Shown here: in pieces, positions 34,897 through 43,313 of the stretch
Numbering within the stretch: the stretch's first letter is position 1
Layout: every line of letters begins with the position of its first letter
Assembly: GCF_033949425.1 (NCBI RefSeq)
Contig: NZ_JAXAVX010000009.1
Coordinates: 76,115 to 140,114 of the forward strand
Direction: 5' to 3'
DNA from: Patulibacter brassicae
GTDB taxonomy: Bacteria; Actinomycetota; Thermoleophilia; Solirubrobacterales; Solirubrobacteraceae
Length of the DNA: 64,000 bases
Made by a program: the position numbers and the translations under genes
The notes under the pieces: generated by a model
What the model was told of the DNA's origin: nothing
Databases searched by the model: none
What the model saw: the letters and a program-made list of their open reading frames with translations, nothing else

Positions 34897-35292
34897 TCAG
34901 CCGAGCCGGTTCTCGGGCTGCAGCAGCCCGGCGTCGGCCCCCGTGGGGGCCTCGACGGGCGCGGGGGCCTCGTCGCCGGCGGCGCCGACGATGCCGGCCA
35001 GCTCGCCGCTCTCGTAGAGCTCGACGATGATGTCGCTGCCGCCGACGAGCTCGCCGTCGACGAAGAGCTGCGGGATCGTGGGCCAGTCCGACAGCGCGGA
35101 GAGCTCCTGGCGGATCCGCGGGTCGGGCAGGATGTCGACGCTCGCGAACGGGACGTCGAGGGCCTGCAGGACGCCGGCCGCGCGGGCGGAGAAGCCGCAC
35201 GACGGGGCCTCGGGCGTCCCCTTCATGAAGAGGATGATGCGGTTGTCCTTGATCGCCTCGGCGATCGCGTCGCGGAGCGGGTTCTCGCTCAT
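34897..35292 (-). CDS. monothiol glutaredoxin, Grx4 type
   Basis: A 131-residue monothiol glutaredoxin with the CGFS active site (PSCGFSARA), WPTIPQLFVDGELVGGSDI and an Ala/Pro-rich tail of about 30 residues beyond the usual family end. Grx4 proteins carry a glutathione-bridged [2Fe-2S] cluster and pass it on, often together with BolA. The bolA-like gene lies ten bases upstream on the same strand, so both are read as one unit. Start ATG 35292. Confidence 0.95.
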   Translation of the reverse strand: MSENPLRDAIAEAIKDNRIILFMKGTPEAPSCGFSARAAGVLQALDVPFASVDILPDPRIRQELSALSDWPTIPQLFVDGELVGGSDIIVELYESGELAGIVGAAGDEAPAPVEAPTGADAGLLQPENRLG

Positions 35293-35302
35293 GCGTGCAC
35301 CT

Positions 35303-35524
35303 CTAGGGGGTCTTGGTCTTCAGGGCCAGCGCGTGGATGGAGCCGCCGAGCTCGCCTCGGAAGACCTCCATGACCATCTTGTGCTGCTGGAGCCGGCTGC
35401 GCCCTGCGAAGTCCGGCGATGTGACGACGGCCTCGAAGTGGACGCCGTCGGCGCCCTCGACCTCCGCGACGGACCCGGGCAGGGCCGCCTCGATGCGGTG
35501 CTTGAGCTCGTCGGCCGTCGGCAT
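35303..35524 (-). CDS. BolA family protein
   Basis: A 73-residue BolA protein: TADELKHRIEAALPGSVAEVEGADGVHFEAVVTSPDFAGRSRLQQHKMVMEVF includes the invariant FAGRSRLQQHKMV-type signature with the conserved His. BolA proteins bind Grx4 and share an Fe-S cluster. ATG 35524 (GTG 35527 is one codon upstream). It is first in a bolA-grx4 unit and is divergent from erpA. Confidence 0.92.
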   Translation of the reverse strand: MPTADELKHRIEAALPGSVAEVEGADGVHFEAVVTSPDFAGRSRLQQHKMVMEVFRGELGGSIHALALKTKTP

Positions 35525-35649
35525 CACCGGACAGCGTAGCCCTTCGCGACCGCGGCCTCGCCCGACCCCGTCGCCGACCCCCTACGGCGACGCGGTCGCG
35601 GTTCCGCCGCCGCGCCGCGGCCCGGCGGCAGGGGGCGCTCGGCGGACGG

Positions 35650-35678
35650 TCGAGGACCCGCCGACGGGTCGCTACACT
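35650..35678 (+). promoter_or_regulatory. possible erpA promoter
   Basis: TACACT at 35673-35678 with TCGAGG 17 bases upstream, about 70 bases before the ErpA-type gene. Weak -35. Confidence 0.4.
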
Positions 35679-35748
35679 CGGTGAAGCATTGGACGGTGAC
35701 GGGCCTCACGGGTCCCCGGCCGTCCGGATCGAGGTTCGGAGCCACGTC

Positions 35749-36099
35749 ATGATCACCATCACCGACCGGGGTGCGGAGAAGGTCCGCGAGTTCCTCGACA
35801 GCAACCCGCAGGAGGGCGACGCCGGACTGCGCGTCGGCGTCCGCGGCGGCGGCTGCTCGGGGTTCCAGTACGTCCTCGCCTTCGACACGAAGCGCGAGGG
35901 GGACATGAGCTTCAGCTCGCACGGGATCACCGTGCTCTGCGACGGCCAGTCCTTCCCGTACGTCACGGGCTCGACGATCGACTACGTCGACGCGCTCACG
36001 GGCGCCGGCTTCAAGGTCGAGAACCCGAACGTCACCGCCGCGTGCGGCTGCGGCTCGTCCTTCCGCGTGGAGGACGAGGAGCAGGTCTCCGCCGTCTGA
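35749..36099 (+). CDS. erpA: iron-sulfur cluster insertion protein, ErpA/IscA type
   Basis: A 116-residue A-type Fe-S carrier. Three cluster-ligand cysteines are visible, in GGGCSGFQY and the C-terminal CGCGSSF. The N-terminus ITITDRGAEKVREFLD is family-typical. The start is ATG 35749, preceded by GAGG and GGAG; a longer frame from 35689 lacks family similarity. It is divergent from bolA-grx4, so three Fe-S delivery genes are grouped here, with no suf or isc scaffold genes in the window. Confidence 0.93.
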   Translation: MITITDRGAEKVREFLDSNPQEGDAGLRVGVRGGGCSGFQYVLAFDTKREGDMSFSSHGITVLCDGQSFPYVTGSTIDYVDALTGAGFKVENPNVTAACGCGSSFRVEDEEQVSAV

Positions 36100-36182
36100 T
36101 CGCGCCGGGCCGCGCCCTCCAGGCGCGCCGCCCGCCCCGGTGACCGACGCGTCGCCGGGAGCGGTCCGGGATCCTGGGCGCG

Positions 36183-37514
36183 ATGCGCGCCCCCCGCGTC
36201 CTCCTCGCGCTCGCGGTCGTCCTCGTGGCGGCCGGGGCCGGCTTCCTCCTCGGTCGCGGCACCGCGCCCGAGGACGGCGCGCCCAGCGCCCGTCCCGCGC
36301 CGGGCGGGCGCGACGTCCGCGCGACGGCTCCGCAGCTCGCCGTCGGCCTGGACACGTCCGAGGCGACGCTCCTGGCGCCGCCCGCCGCCGACGCACCCGC
36401 CTTCGACGGCGCGCGGCGCCTCGTCGGCGAGATCGCGCCCCGGACGGTGCGCCTCGACGTGCGCTGGGACCTGCTGCAGCCCGCCGCCGAGCAGCCGCTG
36501 GACCCCGACCGGCCGCTCGGCGACGGCTGCGGTCGCGGCGGCGTGCCGCCCTGCGGCGGCGCCCAGACGCTGCGCGCCGCGCTCGTCGCCCTCGCGGCGC
36601 GGCAGCGCGAGCGTCCCGGGCGCTTCGGCGTCCTCGTGAGCTTCTGGGGGATGCCGACGTGGGCGGGCGCGCCGGGATCGGGCTGCGAGGCCGCCGCGGC
36701 GCGGGCGGGCGCGCGTCCGCTGGCCCCGGGCCGCGAGGACGCCTACCGCGCCGCGATCCGCGCCGCGGCGGAGGCCGCCGCGCAGGCCGGGGCCCGGATC
36801 GACGGCTGGTCGCCGTGGAACGAGCCGAACGCGCCGTACTTCCTGGATCCGCAGCGCAGCACCTGCGACGCCGACGGCACGGGGGAGCCGGTCGCCGTGG
36901 GGCCCTACGGGCGGCTCGTCCGCGCGATGGACGCCGAGCTGCGCGCCGGCGGCCCCGCGCGCGGACCGCTCGTCGTCGGCGAGCTCGCCGCCTGGGCGGC
37001 GCCGAGCCGCCGGGCCGTGCCGGCCGACGAGTTCCTGCGCGCCCTGCCCGACGACGTGCTCTGCCGCGCGGACGTCGTGTCGCTGCACGGGTACCTCGAG
37101 GCGCGCCCGCGCTCGGGCCGGGGCGAGCCGATCGCCGCCGGGCTCGCGGCGCTCGACCGCCGTCGGTGCCTCGACGGCGTGCCGGCGTGGATCACGGAGA
37201 CCGGCGTCGGGGCGCCGCGCGCCGGCGGGGCGCGCGACGCGTCGGGGACGATCCTCCGCGCGGAGTGCCGGCTCATGCACCAGCAGCTCGTCCGCTGGTA
37301 CCACGCCCCGCGGGTCGCGGCGGCGTTCCAGTACTCCGTGCGGGAGGACCGGGCGTTCCCCGTCGGGCTGCTCGACGAGCGGCTGCGGCGGACGTTCCCG
37401 GTCGCCGACGTCTGGCGCGCGTGGGGTGCCCGGGATCCGACGGCGCCGCCGCCGGAGCTGCCTCGCGCGTGTCGCGACGGCGCGCCGCGCGGCGAGGCCG
37501 CGCCGCCCGGCTGA
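36183..37514 (+). CDS. secreted clan GH-A glycoside hydrolase-like protein
   Basis: A 443-residue protein with an N-terminal signal or anchor helix (VLLALAVVLVAAGAGFLLG). Its body looks like a TIM-barrel glycosidase of clan GH-A. The acid/base Glu214 is in GWSPWNEPN and the nucleophile candidate Glu339 is in AWITETGVG, at the right spacing. Other cues are VRLDVRWDLLQP and LVSFWGMPTW. It is probably tethered outside the membrane. Substrate unknown, and the exact GH family (5, 39 or an unassigned one) cannot be told by eye. Confidence 0.8.
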   Translation: MRAPRVLLALAVVLVAAGAGFLLGRGTAPEDGAPSARPAPGGRDVRATAPQLAVGLDTSEATLLAPPAADAPAFDGARRLVGEIAPRTVRLDVRWDLLQPAAEQPLDPDRPLGDGCGRGGVPPCGGAQTLRAALVALAARQRERPGRFGVLVSFWGMPTWAGAPGSGCEAAAARAGARPLAPGREDAYRAAIRAAAEAAAQAGARIDGWSPWNEPNAPYFLDPQRSTCDADGTGEPVAVGPYGRLVRAMDAELRAGGPARGPLVVGELAAWAAPSRRAVPADEFLRALPDDVLCRADVVSLHGYLEARPRSGRGEPIAAGLAALDRRRCLDGVPAWITETGVGAPRAGGARDASGTILRAECRLMHQQLVRWYHAPRVAAAFQYSVREDRAFPVGLLDERLRRTFPVADVWRAWGARDPTAPPPELPRACRDGAPRGEAAPPG

Positions 37515-37787
37515 GCCGCGGTCCGACCGCGCGGACAGGCGGTCGTGGCGGCGGCGGGCGATCCGCGACGAGCGGCAGCGTGCCAGGTGCCGGCGACCGC
37601 CCGCTCGGGGCACGGGCGACGCATCCGCTCGGGCCGTCGCGGACCTACCGAGAATCCGGCGCGTCTGCGAGGATGATGGACCGATTGCGCGTGGGTCGGG
37701 TTGCGCCGCCCCGTGCGTCGTCCCGCGTGCTGACCGCGATGGCCCTGCACCGAACCGTCACCCCCCGTCGTCCCCCGGCGTGATCCG

Positions 37788-40121
37788 ATGCGCGTCGCTC
37801 TCGTCTCCCCGTACTCCTGGACCTACCCCGGTGGCGTCTCGCGCCACATCGAGGCGCTGGCCCACGAGCTGCACGCCCAGGGCCACGACGCGCGCGTGCT
37901 CGCGCCGTTCGACCCGGTCGACCGCCTCTCCACGCGCCTGCACCGCGGCGCGGAGCCACAGGCGCGCGAGGCGCCGGACTGGCTGATCCCGCTCGGCCGC
38001 ACGTTCGGCGTCCCCGCCAACGGCGCGGTCTCGAACCTCGCCGTGACGCCGACCGCGGTCGCTCGGCTGCGCAACGCGCTGGCGACCGGCGGCTTCGACG
38101 TCGTCCACGTCCACGAGCCGAACGCGCCGCTGCTGTCCTGGGACGTCATGGCGTCCTGCCGGCTGCCGATGGTCGGCACCTTCCACTGCTTCTCGGCCAA
38201 CGCGCTGACGAACGGCGCCGGCGTCGCGTTCGGCGCGGCCCGGCAGATGCACCGGCTGCACGAGCGGATCGCGGTGTCCGACGCCGCGGCGTGGACCGGT
38301 CAGCGCTTCTACGGCGGCCGCTACCGCGTGATCCCCAACGGGGTCCACGTCCCGGAGGTCGCGCCGGAGCGCCCCCGGCGCGACGCGGGCCGGCTGCGGA
38401 TCGCCTTCGTCGGCCAGGCCGTCGAGCGCAAGGGCCTGCCGGTGCTCCTGCGGGCCTTCGACGCGCTGCGCGAGCAGCTGCCGGTCGAGCTCGTCGTCAT
38501 CGGCCCGTCCGAGGAGGAGGTCCGCCGGGTCGCCTTCGACGAGTCCCTGCGCGGCGTCACCGTCCTGGGTCGCGTCGACGACGAGACGAAGGCCCGCGAG
38601 CTCGCCGATGCCGACGTGCTGTGCGCGCCGTCGCTCGGCGGCGAGAGCTTCGGGATGGTCCTCACGGAGGCCTTCGCCCAGGGCGTGCCGGTCGTCGCGT
38701 CCGACATCGTCGGCTACCGCGACGTCGTCTCGGCCGGACGCGACGGGCTGCTCGTGCCGCCCGGCGACGCCCAGGCCCTCGCGCACGCGCTGCGCGATCT
38801 CGCGCTGCGTCCGGCCCGCCGCCAGACGATGAGCGAGGCGGCGCGCCGCTCCGCCCACCGCTACGCCTGGCCCCGGATCGCCTCGCGCGTCGTCGGCGCG
38901 TACGAGGACGCGATGGCCGCGCCGGCGCCGAGCCGCGCGGTCGCGCGCTTCGCCGTCGAGCACGGGCTGCGGCCCGCCGACGGGCGCGAGCTCGTCACGC
39001 CGCAGCGGATGCCGCGGCCCGACGCGCCGCCGGCCGACGACGTCGCCGGACGCCGCGCCCGCCGGCGCCGCTACGCCCGGCGCGGCCTCGTCGCCGCCGC
39101 CGGCGTCGGGACCGTCGGCCTCGCGGCGCTCGGCCTCCAGCGGATCGGGCTGGACTCGATCGCCGAGAGCTTCGTCCGCTCGTCGCCGCCGTGGGTGCTG
39201 CTGGCGCTCGCGGTCTTCACGCTCTCGATGCTCTTCCGGGCGATCTCCTGGCACGCGATCCTGCGCGCCGCGATCCCCGACGCGCCGCTGCGTCAGGTCG
39301 ACACGTTCCGCGCGACGGCGATCGGCGTGCTCATGTCCGCGACGCTGCCGGCCCGCCTCGGCGAGCCGTCCCGCGCGCTCATCATCTCCCGCCGCGCCGG
39401 GCGACCACGCGAGCGGCTGCCCGTCGTGCTCGGCACGCTCGTGTCGCAGACGCTCATCAACGTCCTCGCGCTGATCCTGCTCGGCACGGTGATGATCAGC
39501 TCGATCCGGTTGTTCAAGGACGGCGACGGCGCGCTGCTGACCCTCACGATCGCGCCGCTCGCGCTGCTGCTGCTCGTGCTCGCGGTGCCGTACCTGCTGC
39601 GCCAACGCCGCTTCCACCACCCCCGCCTGCGCAGCGTCCAGCAGCGCGTCCGCGGGTGGAGCCACGCGCTGCGCGACGGCCTGCGCGTCTTCATCCAGCC
39701 GCGCAACGGCTCGATCGCCGTCAGCGCCCAGCTCTTCGCGTGGGCCCTGCAGTGGCTCGGCTGCTACCTGCTGCTGCGGGCCTTCGGCATCCACGAGGGC
39801 CTCGGCGCCGCAGCGGCCGTGCTCTTCGCGGTGAACGTCACCGCCGTCCTGCCGGCGACGCCGTCGAACCTCGGCGTCTTCCAGGCGGCCTGCGTCGCGG
39901 TGCTCAGCGCCGGCTACGGCGTCGGCCAGGCCGACGCGCTCGGCTACGGCATCGTGCTGCAGGCCGTCGAGCTCGTCACGGCGTTCCTCGTCGGCATGCC
40001 GGCGATGCTCGCCGAGGGCGTCACCTGGCGCGACGTTCGGATGCGCGCCCTGCACGCCAGCCCGGTCGACCTGCCGCCGCTGCCCGCCCAGCACCGGGCC
40101 GGCGCGGAGGTCGAGTCCTGA
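37788..40121 (+). CDS. PimA-like GT4 mannosyltransferase fused to a UPF0104 flippase-like membrane domain
   Basis: A 777-residue fusion. Residues 1-385 are a GT4 glycosyltransferase close in pattern to PimA: SPYSWTYPGGVSRHIEALAHEL, VHVHEPNAP, the GESFGMVLTEAF (E-x7-E) donor site and VVASDIVGYRDVV. After a charged linker (about 385-430), residues 430-765 are a multi-helix domain of the UPF0104/LPG-synthase flippase-like family: LSMLFRAISWHAIL, MSATLPARLGEPSRALIISRR and PATPSNLGVFQAACVAV. PimA puts the first mannose on phosphatidylinositol. Joining it to a flippase-like domain suggests coupled synthesis and export of a mannolipid. The ATG 37788 start is family-typical. Confidence 0.92.
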   Translation: MRVALVSPYSWTYPGGVSRHIEALAHELHAQGHDARVLAPFDPVDRLSTRLHRGAEPQAREAPDWLIPLGRTFGVPANGAVSNLAVTPTAVARLRNALATGGFDVVHVHEPNAPLLSWDVMASCRLPMVGTFHCFSANALTNGAGVAFGAARQMHRLHERIAVSDAAAWTGQRFYGGRYRVIPNGVHVPEVAPERPRRDAGRLRIAFVGQAVERKGLPVLLRAFDALREQLPVELVVIGPSEEEVRRVAFDESLRGVTVLGRVDDETKARELADADVLCAPSLGGESFGMVLTEAFAQGVPVVASDIVGYRDVVSAGRDGLLVPPGDAQALAHALRDLALRPARRQTMSEAARRSAHRYAWPRIASRVVGAYEDAMAAPAPSRAVARFAVEHGLRPADGRELVTPQRMPRPDAPPADDVAGRRARRRRYARRGLVAAAGVGTVGLAALGLQRIGLDSIAESFVRSSPPWVLLALAVFTLSMLFRAISWHAILRAAIPDAPLRQVDTFRATAIGVLMSATLPARLGEPSRALIISRRAGRPRERLPVVLGTLVSQTLINVLALILLGTVMISSIRLFKDGDGALLTLTIAPLALLLLVLAVPYLLRQRRFHHPRLRSVQQRVRGWSHALRDGLRVFIQPRNGSIAVSAQLFAWALQWLGCYLLLRAFGIHEGLGAAAAVLFAVNVTAVLPATPSNLGVFQAACVAVLSAGYGVGQADALGYGIVLQAVELVTAFLVGMPAMLAEGVTWRDVRMRALHASPVDLPPLPAQHRAGAEVES

Positions 40122-40591
40122 GCCCCGTCGCCCGGCCGGCCCGGACGGCCGCCCTGCTGGTCGCCGCGGTCTCCGTCCTCGGAGCGACCGGTTGCGCGAC
40201 GAAGGTCGTCGACGGCGATGCCGCCGGCCACCAGGTCGCGGTGGTCGTGGCCGAGCAGACCGGTCGCGCGGCCGCCGCGCGCTGCAACGGCGGCGACGGC
40301 GTCCGCGTCGGCCTGCGCCTGCGCTGCGCCGTGCGGTTCGGCGACGGCTCCGTCGCGCCGGTCGAGGTGCGGATCATCGATCGGCGCGGCGCCTTCGACG
40401 TCGTCGCCGGCCTCCCCGGCCAGACGCCGGTGGCCGAGCAGGACGCGCCCGATCCGCCGCGGCGATTCGCGACCGACCCGGTCACCGGCGCGCCGACGGG
40501 CACCACCCCCGGCGACGGGGTCCCGCCCGTCGGGGGGACGACGCCCGCCCCCGGCCCCCCGGCCGCGGGGAGCATCACCACGGCGCCCTGA
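40118..40591 (+). CDS. DUF4333-type lipoprotein
   Basis: A 157-residue predicted lipoprotein: signal VARPARTAALLVAAVSVLGATGC, then ATKVVDGDAAGHQVAVVVAEQTG, a cysteine pair (RCNGGDGV, LRCAVRF) and VEVRIIDRRGAFDV, which together match DUF4333. The tail is Pro/Thr/Gly-rich. No ATG or GTG fits. CTG 40118 overlaps the previous stop (CTGA) and sits seven bases after GGAGG, so I take CTG as the start. It is translationally coupled to the PimA-like fusion. Confidence 0.75.
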   Translation: MSPVARPARTAALLVAAVSVLGATGCATKVVDGDAAGHQVAVVVAEQTGRAAAARCNGGDGVRVGLRLRCAVRFGDGSVAPVEVRIIDRRGAFDVVAGLPGQTPVAEQDAPDPPRRFATDPVTGAPTGTTPGDGVPPVGGTTPAPGPPAAGSITTAP

Positions 40592-40624
40592 GCCACCGGG
40601 CGCGGTGCTCTACCTTCCGGCGCG

Positions 40625-41566
40625 ATGCCCGCCGACGCGCTCCTGCCCGCCCCCGGCCCCCGCGCGCGCGGGGACCGACGGGCCGCACGCGGGCAGGCGA
40701 GCGAGGCCGGGGCCTCCGCCCTGCCGTCCCCCGAGCTGCTCGGGCCCGAGGCGGTCGTGCCGGTGGTCCTGCCGGACGGCAGCGAGCGCACCGTCCTGCG
40801 CCGCGGCTCGGGGGCGCCGCTGCTCCTCGTCCAGGGCATGGCGGCCGGGCACGGCCACTGGGGCCGCTGGTTCCTCGAGGGGCTGCTCGCCGCCGGGCGG
40901 GAGGTGATCTCGATCAACCACGTCGGCGTCGCCGGGTCGTCGCGCTCGCGCGACCCGTACGCGATCGCCGACCTCGCCGACGCGCAGGCGGCGGCCCTGG
41001 ACGCGCTCGGCGTCGACGGCCCGATCGACGTCTTCGGGATCTCGATGGGCGGCATGACCGCCCAGGAGCTCGCGCTGCGCCATCCCGACCGCGTCCGCTC
41101 GCTCGTGCTCGGCTGCACCTCGCCCGGCCACGTGCTGGGCACCTGGACCGAGCAGGCGGTCATGGGCGGCCTCGTGGCCGCGTTGCAGAGCGGCGACGCC
41201 GCCCGGGCGATGCGCGCGAGCTGGGAGATCAACGTCTCGCCGGGGTTCGCGGAGCGCACCGACGTCTACGACGAGTTCGTCGCCGTCACCCAGGCCAACC
41301 GGGTGACGCTGCGCGTGATCTCCGCCCAGATGCACGCGATCGGGACCCACGACACCTCCGGCCGGCTCGGCGACATCGCCGTGCCGACGACGGTCCTCCA
41401 CGGCACCGCCGACCAGATGCTGCCCTACCCGAACGCCCCGGTGCTCGCGGAGGCGATCCCCGGGGCGCAGCTCGTGACGCTCCAGGACGTCGGGCACCTG
41501 TTCTTCTGGGAGCGCCCGGACGACGCCGTCCGGGTCGCCCTGGAGACCGCCGCCCGCGCCGACTGA
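40625..41566 (+). CDS. alpha/beta hydrolase
   Basis: A 313-residue alpha/beta hydrolase. The oxyanion loop is LLLVQGMAAGHGHW, the nucleophile elbow is FGISMGGMTAQELALRHPDRV, the Asp is in LHGTADQMLPY, and the catalytic His is in QDVGHLFFWERP. The pattern is that of 3-oxoadipate-enol-lactonase-like or haloperoxidase-like esterases. An odd Arg/Ala-rich N-terminal 50 residues precede the domain, so a later start is possible. Substrate unknown. Confidence 0.88.
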   Translation: MPADALLPAPGPRARGDRRAARGQASEAGASALPSPELLGPEAVVPVVLPDGSERTVLRRGSGAPLLLVQGMAAGHGHWGRWFLEGLLAAGREVISINHVGVAGSSRSRDPYAIADLADAQAAALDALGVDGPIDVFGISMGGMTAQELALRHPDRVRSLVLGCTSPGHVLGTWTEQAVMGGLVAALQSGDAARAMRASWEINVSPGFAERTDVYDEFVAVTQANRVTLRVISAQMHAIGTHDTSGRLGDIAVPTTVLHGTADQMLPYPNAPVLAEAIPGAQLVTLQDVGHLFFWERPDDAVRVALETAARAD

Positions 41567-41584
41567 CCGCGCCCGCCCCGTCCC

Positions 41585-41604
41585 GTCGCGGGCGCGCCCG
41601 CGAC
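41585..41604. terminator. bidirectional terminator hairpin
   Basis: Perfect 8-bp stem GTCGCGGG/CCCGCGAC with a 4-base loop, between the convergent hydrolase and COX4-like genes. Confidence 0.55.
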
Positions 41605-41609
41605 GCCGG

Positions 41610-41885
41610 TCAGGTCGCGAGGTAGAGCGTGACGAGCAGGGCGCAGACCCCCGCGACGTACCCGTCCACGAGGAACCGCAGGCCCCGCGGGGCGTGCCGG
41701 ACCTCCATGAAGTACGCGGCGATGAGATGGACCTTGACGAAGGCGACGACGAGGATCGCGGCCGTCGCGAGGCGGGCGTCGCCGGTCAGCAGGAGCCCGT
41801 CGCCGAGCGTCCACGAGAGGAGCGTGGCGACGATGAGGATCGACCAGACGAGCAGCGTGGGGCGTTCGATGGGGAGCAGGCGCAT
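41610..41885 (-). CDS. prokaryotic cytochrome c oxidase subunit IV-like protein
   Basis: A 91-residue protein with three membrane helices (LLVWSILIVATLLSWTLG, ATAAILVVAFVKVHLIAAYFMEV and RFLVDGYVAGVCALLVTLYL). KVHLIAAYFMEVRHAP is the conserved core of COX4_pro/NorF-type subunits. Its start overlaps the last base of the COX3-like gene's stop region, and it is the final gene of a leftward operon. No haem-copper catalytic subunit is nearby. Confidence 0.85.
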   Translation of the reverse strand: MRLLPIERPTLLVWSILIVATLLSWTLGDGLLLTGDARLATAAILVVAFVKVHLIAAYFMEVRHAPRGLRFLVDGYVAGVCALLVTLYLAT

Positions 41886-42463
41886 CAGCGGGCGAGGTAG
41901 AGGAGGGCGAGGAGCACGATCCAGACGGCGTCCACCATGTGCCAGAACGTCGTCACGCTCTCGACCCCCGCCAGCTGCCGGGGGGAGGGCCGCTCGCGGT
42001 CGCGCAGCTCATGGGCGACCGCGCAGAGGGCCGCGATCCCGAGGATCACGTGGGCGAGGTGCAGGCCGGTGAGGCCGAAGTAGAAGGTCCAGAAGTCGCT
42101 CGCCGAGGGGCCGTGGCCCGCGGCGACCTTGGCCTGGTACTCGAACCCCTTCAGCACGCAGAACAGGGCGCCGAGGCCCGCGGCGGCGAGGAGCAGCCGC
42201 CGCGCCGGGCGCACGGCGCCGGCGCGCAGCCGGGTCGTCGCCAGCGCCGCCGCCAGGGAGCTCGCCAGGAGCGCCAGCGTCATCAGCGCGCCGCTGGCCT
42301 GCGACATCGCCTCGTGCCCGGCGATGTAGGTCGGAAGGTCCTCGGCACGGTAGACGAGGAAGGTCGCGAACATCGCGGCGAACAGCACGAGATCGCCGAG
42401 GATGAAGACCCAGGTGCCCGCCTCGCCGGGGATCCGCCTGGTCGTGGTCCGATCGGTCGCCAT
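41885..42463 (-). CDS. cytochrome c oxidase subunit III-like protein (NorE type)
   Basis: A 192-residue five-helix protein of the COX3 family, short form as in NorE. GTWVFILGDLVLFAAMFATFLVYR is the typical start, TFYFGLTGLHLAHVILGI contains the conserved His-rich helix, and FWHMVDAVWIVLLALLYL is the end. Such subunits help haem-copper or nitric oxide reductases assemble or take up protons. Here it sits downstream of two lipid-transport permeases with five bases between, so it is in the same operon. The oxidase it would serve is not visible. Confidence 0.88.
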   Translation of the reverse strand: MATDRTTTRRIPGEAGTWVFILGDLVLFAAMFATFLVYRAEDLPTYIAGHEAMSQASGALMTLALLASSLAAALATTRLRAGAVRPARRLLLAAAGLGALFCVLKGFEYQAKVAAGHGPSASDFWTFYFGLTGLHLAHVILGIAALCAVAHELRDRERPSPRQLAGVESVTTFWHMVDAVWIVLLALLYLAR

Positions 42464-42468
42464 CGCCG

Positions 42469-43308
42469 TCAGCCGCCGATCGGGACGCCGGCGTCGACCG
42501 AGTACCAGAGCACCACAGTAAGCGCCATGATCACGTTGCAGAGGACGAGGTTGAGCTTCGTCGCCTGCGCCACGGCCGTCCCGACAGCCGTCGGTCCTCC
42601 GGAGGCCCGCAGCCCGTAATGGCAGGCCACGATCGCGGTGGTGAGGCCGGTGAGCGCCACCGTCGTGAAGACGAATGCGAGGTCGCGCGGGCTCTGGCTG
42701 GCCCAGCTGAACCGGGAGAAGTTCGCGAGGTCGGTCGCCTCGAGGATCACGAGGCCGTTGAGGTAGCTGCCGGCGTAGTAGCCGAGCAGCACGGCGACGG
42801 CGCCGATCGGGATGTAGAGGACGGTGGCCAGCAGGCGCGTGCCGACGACGTAGCGGAGGGGATCCACGCCGGTGGTCTCGTACGCGTCGATCTCCTGGTT
42901 GATCCGCATCGCCCCGAGCTCGGCGGCGTAGCCGCCGCCGACCTTCGCGGTGAAGGTGCAGGCGAACATCATCACCGGCGAGACGTGGGTCCCGAAGCCG
43001 ACGATCGCACCCATGTAGTCGGCGGCGCCGAGCGGCGCGAGCAGGAAGTAGCCGGTGGTCTGCGTGATGACGCCGAAGAAGAACGACATGAGCAGCAGCA
43101 ACGGCGTCGTCGTCAGCAGGATGGCCGACGCCTGGCGGAGGATCTCCGCCGTGTAGCGGACGGTTCCCGGAAGAGCCCGGAACGCCTGGCCGGCGAACGC
43201 CGCCAGCTGGCCCGTCTCGACGAGGAACCCGCTGCCGCGGAGCTCCGTGGGCGGGGCGGCCTCGGGCGGGTCCTCCGCCGGGGCGGTGGTCGTCGTCGTC
43301 GTGCTCAT
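42469..43308 (-). CDS. MlaE/YrbE family ABC permease (second of pair)
   Basis: A 279-residue MlaE-family permease. After a Thr/Pro-rich N-terminus come the helices and the signature AKVGGGYAAELGAMRINQEIDAYETTGVDPLRYVVGTRLLAT, matching the cytoplasmic coupling loop of YrbEB proteins. HYGLRASGGPTAVGTAVAQATK is the C-terminal family motif. It would form a heterodimer with the adjacent upstream permease and move lipids together with an MlaF-type ATPase. Neither MCE nor ATPase genes are beside it. ATG 43308 is five bases after the partner's stop. Confidence 0.93.
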   Translation of the reverse strand: MSTTTTTTAPAEDPPEAAPPTELRGSGFLVETGQLAAFAGQAFRALPGTVRYTAEILRQASAILLTTTPLLLLMSFFFGVITQTTGYFLLAPLGAADYMGAIVGFGTHVSPVMMFACTFTAKVGGGYAAELGAMRINQEIDAYETTGVDPLRYVVGTRLLATVLYIPIGAVAVLLGYYAGSYLNGLVILEATDLANFSRFSWASQSPRDLAFVFTTVALTGLTTAIVACHYGLRASGGPTAVGTAVAQATKLNLVLCNVIMALTVVLWYSVDAGVPIGG

Positions 43309-43313
43309 GGCAA

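Noticed and set aside
41610..42463. A nitric oxide reductase or cytochrome oxidase operon
   Set aside because: Only the NorE/NorF-like accessory subunits are present; no catalytic haem-copper subunit or cytochrome c is in the window.
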